A stretch of DNA of 64,000 bases from JAWVFM01 sp963823245 (GTDB lineage Bacteria > Actinomycetota > Thermoleophilia > Solirubrobacterales > 70-9): positions 124,001-188,000 of the forward strand of contig CAWGKQ010000010.1 of NCBI GenBank assembly GCA_963823245.1, written 5' to 3'. Numbering within the stretch: position 1 is the stretch's first letter; each line of letters starts with the position of its first letter. Under the pieces are notes generated by a model. It saw nothing but the letters and a program-made list of their open reading frames with translations. It did no database searches and was not told the origin of the DNA. Positions 62,937 to 64,000 of the stretch are shown one piece after another. The translations under genes and the position numbers were made by a program.

Positions 62937-63538
62937 CTAGAGGACCTCGACCCTTCCGGAATCGAGGTCGTACTCGGCGCCGACGATCTTGAGGGCGCCA
63001 CCGGGGACGAGCTCGGCCAGACCGGGGCTTTCGGCGATCGCGGCGGCCGTCGCCTCGACATTCGCTCGCACCGCGAGCTCCGCGAGCGCCTGATGCGAAG
63101 CCTCGGGCTCGAGGCGGACCAGCCGCTCCACGACCGGGACGATCGGGGTTACGGCGCCGGCGATGCCGTCGCCTGCGCTCTCGGCCGCCACGGCCTGGGC
63201 AGTCGCAGCGGCGACGGCCCCGCAGCGGCGGTGCCCGAGGACCACGAGCAGCGGGATCGCCAGGTGCTTTGCGGCGAACGCGATGCTGGCCAGGATCGCC
63301 GGATCGGACGCGGTGTTCCCGGCCACCCGGACCGTGAAGAGGTGGCCGAGGCCTTGGTCGAAGACGATCTCGGGAGGGACCCGGGAGTCGGAGCACGAGA
63401 GCACGATCGTGTGAGGGCGCTGTTCGCGCGCGACAGCAGCGCGCCGCGCAGGATCGATGCCGTCCCGGGCCGGCGCCCCCCGGCGAAGCGCTCGTTGCCC
63501 GCGAGCAGGCTGGCCAGCGCCTCGTCCGCCGCGCTCAT
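62937..63538 (-). CDS. beta-class carbonic anhydrase, one frameshift
   Basis: About 200 residues from ATG 63538. SAADEALASLLAGNERFAGG opens as usual. A base to remove near 63418 gives PHTIVLSCSDSRVPPEIVFD (zinc Cys and the CxDxR dyad), then QGLGHLFTVRVAGNTASDPA, PLLVVLGHRRCGAVAAATAQ (HxxC zinc ligands) and GGALKIVGAEYDLDSGRVEV. It interconverts CO2 and bicarbonate in the cytoplasm. TACGGT lies 6 nt upstream of the ATG. First of a run with folP, the helicase, the LOG-like and VOC genes, all within 8 bp of each other. Confidence 0.92.
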
Positions 63539-63544
63539 ACGGCT

Positions 63545-63550
63545 ACCGTA
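63545..63550 (-). promoter_or_regulatory. -10-like hexamer TACGGT for the carbonic anhydrase run
   Basis: Six nt upstream of ATG 63538, in the 25-bp divergent gap to the HAD gene. Confidence 0.4.
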
Positions 63551-63563
63551 GCGGCCTCCTCGA

Positions 63564-64000
63564 ATGGCCCTGCGCTGCGTCTACACCGACCTCGACGGGA
63601 CCCTCCTCGGGCGCGGCGGCTCCCTCTTCCGCGATGCGGAGGGCGCGTTCTCGATGGCGCAGGCCCGGGCCCTCGAAGCCTGTCACCGCGCCGGTGTCGA
63701 GGTCGTGATCATGTCCGGCCGTAGGGAGGCCCAGGTGATGGCCGACTCGAGGCTGATCGGGCAGACCTCCTACATCTACGAAGCCGGGTGCGGCGTGGTG
63801 ATCGACGGCGAGCGCACGTACCTGACCGGCGACTGGACGGTCGACGACGGCGCGACGCCCGCCCAGCGGATGCTCGAAGACGGCATCCCCGACCTGCTCT
63901 TCGAGCGCTTTCCCGGAAGGCTCGAGTGGCACGCGCCCTGGCATCACGACCGGTTCCTGTCGCACCTCTTTCGCGGCAGCGTCGACGTTGGCGAGGCGAA
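63564..64000 (+). CDS. HAD-superfamily phosphatase, 5' part (cut by window edge)
   Basis: 145 codons from ATG 63564, continuing past the right edge. ALRCVYTDLDGTLLGRGGSL holds HAD motif I (DLDGT), FSMAQARALEACHRAGVEVV, IMSGRREAQVMADSRLIGQT (motif II, SGR), SYIYEAGCGVVIDGERTYLT. The layout matches the Cof/mannosyl-3-phosphoglycerate-phosphatase-like type IIB group. Motifs III and IV lie beyond the window, so substrate and activity cannot be judged. Confidence 0.82.
   Translation, partial: MALRCVYTDLDGTLLGRGGSLFRDAEGAFSMAQARALEACHRAGVEVVIMSGRREAQVMADSRLIGQTSYIYEAGCGVVIDGERTYLTGDWTVDDGATPAQRMLEDGIPDLLFERFPGRLEWHAPWHHDRFLSHLFRGSVDVGEA

Overview
The window is about 64 kb of very GC-rich DNA with dense genes, many GTG and TTG starts, and 4-bp start/stop overlaps. 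The gene set suggests an actinobacterial chromosome, most likely class Thermoleophilia (Solirubrobacterales or Gaiellales-like): a fused tandem WYL protein, an actinobacterial Mrp without the CxxC motif, a seven-iron FdxA ferredoxin, Lhr and MrfA-like helicases, delta-60-repeat secreted proteins and a Thermoleophilia-style signal-anchor remnant. This assignment is an inference from gene families. No plasmid, phage or CRISPR signature is visible. Many genes carry single-base indels, even groEL, so the sequence is probably a lightly polished or metagenomic assembly; real decay is likely only around 13.5-23 kb.

0-13.5 kb, housekeeping: a partial SF1 helicase, an IMPase-family phosphatase with a DUF2342 metalloprotease-like protein, a basic phasin/HBHA-like protein behind a SigB-type promoter, mrp, fdxA, an NmrA-type oxidoreductase, and groES-groEL under a CIRCE element. 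A minus-strand run follows (GNATs, Nei-type glycosylase, Crp/Fnr regulator, pcm, ASCH and SRPBCC proteins), with a LysR gene diverging from it.

13.5-28.6 kb: lhr, a degenerate duplicate of its 5' end, two tandem decayed secreted paralogues with copied 5' and 3' flanks, and two delta-60-repeat secreted proteins.

28.6-54.2 kb, a surface-glycan locus: membrane GT-C-type proteins, a GT4-GT2 fusion between two SAM methyltransferases, the dTDP-rhamnose operon (rfbA-D-B-C order of transcription), two CDP-paratose-2-epimerase-like enzymes with a GT2, three paralogous GT-C-like membrane proteins interleaved with methyltransferases, and a Wzx-like flippase. Together these could activate sugars, assemble and methylate a glycan, and export it.

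54-64 kb: a YhaM-like HD/OB protein, an aldo/keto reductase, a PQQ-propeller lipoprotein, a broken sulfotransferase-like gene, tRNA-Phe, and a minus-strand run of carbonic anhydrase, folP, MrfA-like helicase and LOG-like protein. A HAD hydrolase runs off the right edge.

The most unusual signal is a dispersed palindromic element of exactly 44 nt (four copies: 6529, 30023, 30964, 58589). Two direct copies bracket a DUF559/AbiEi-type nuclease-fold gene whose start and stop codons both lie inside the repeats. A fifth, different 44-nt inverted repeat sits in frame inside an MBL-fold gene.
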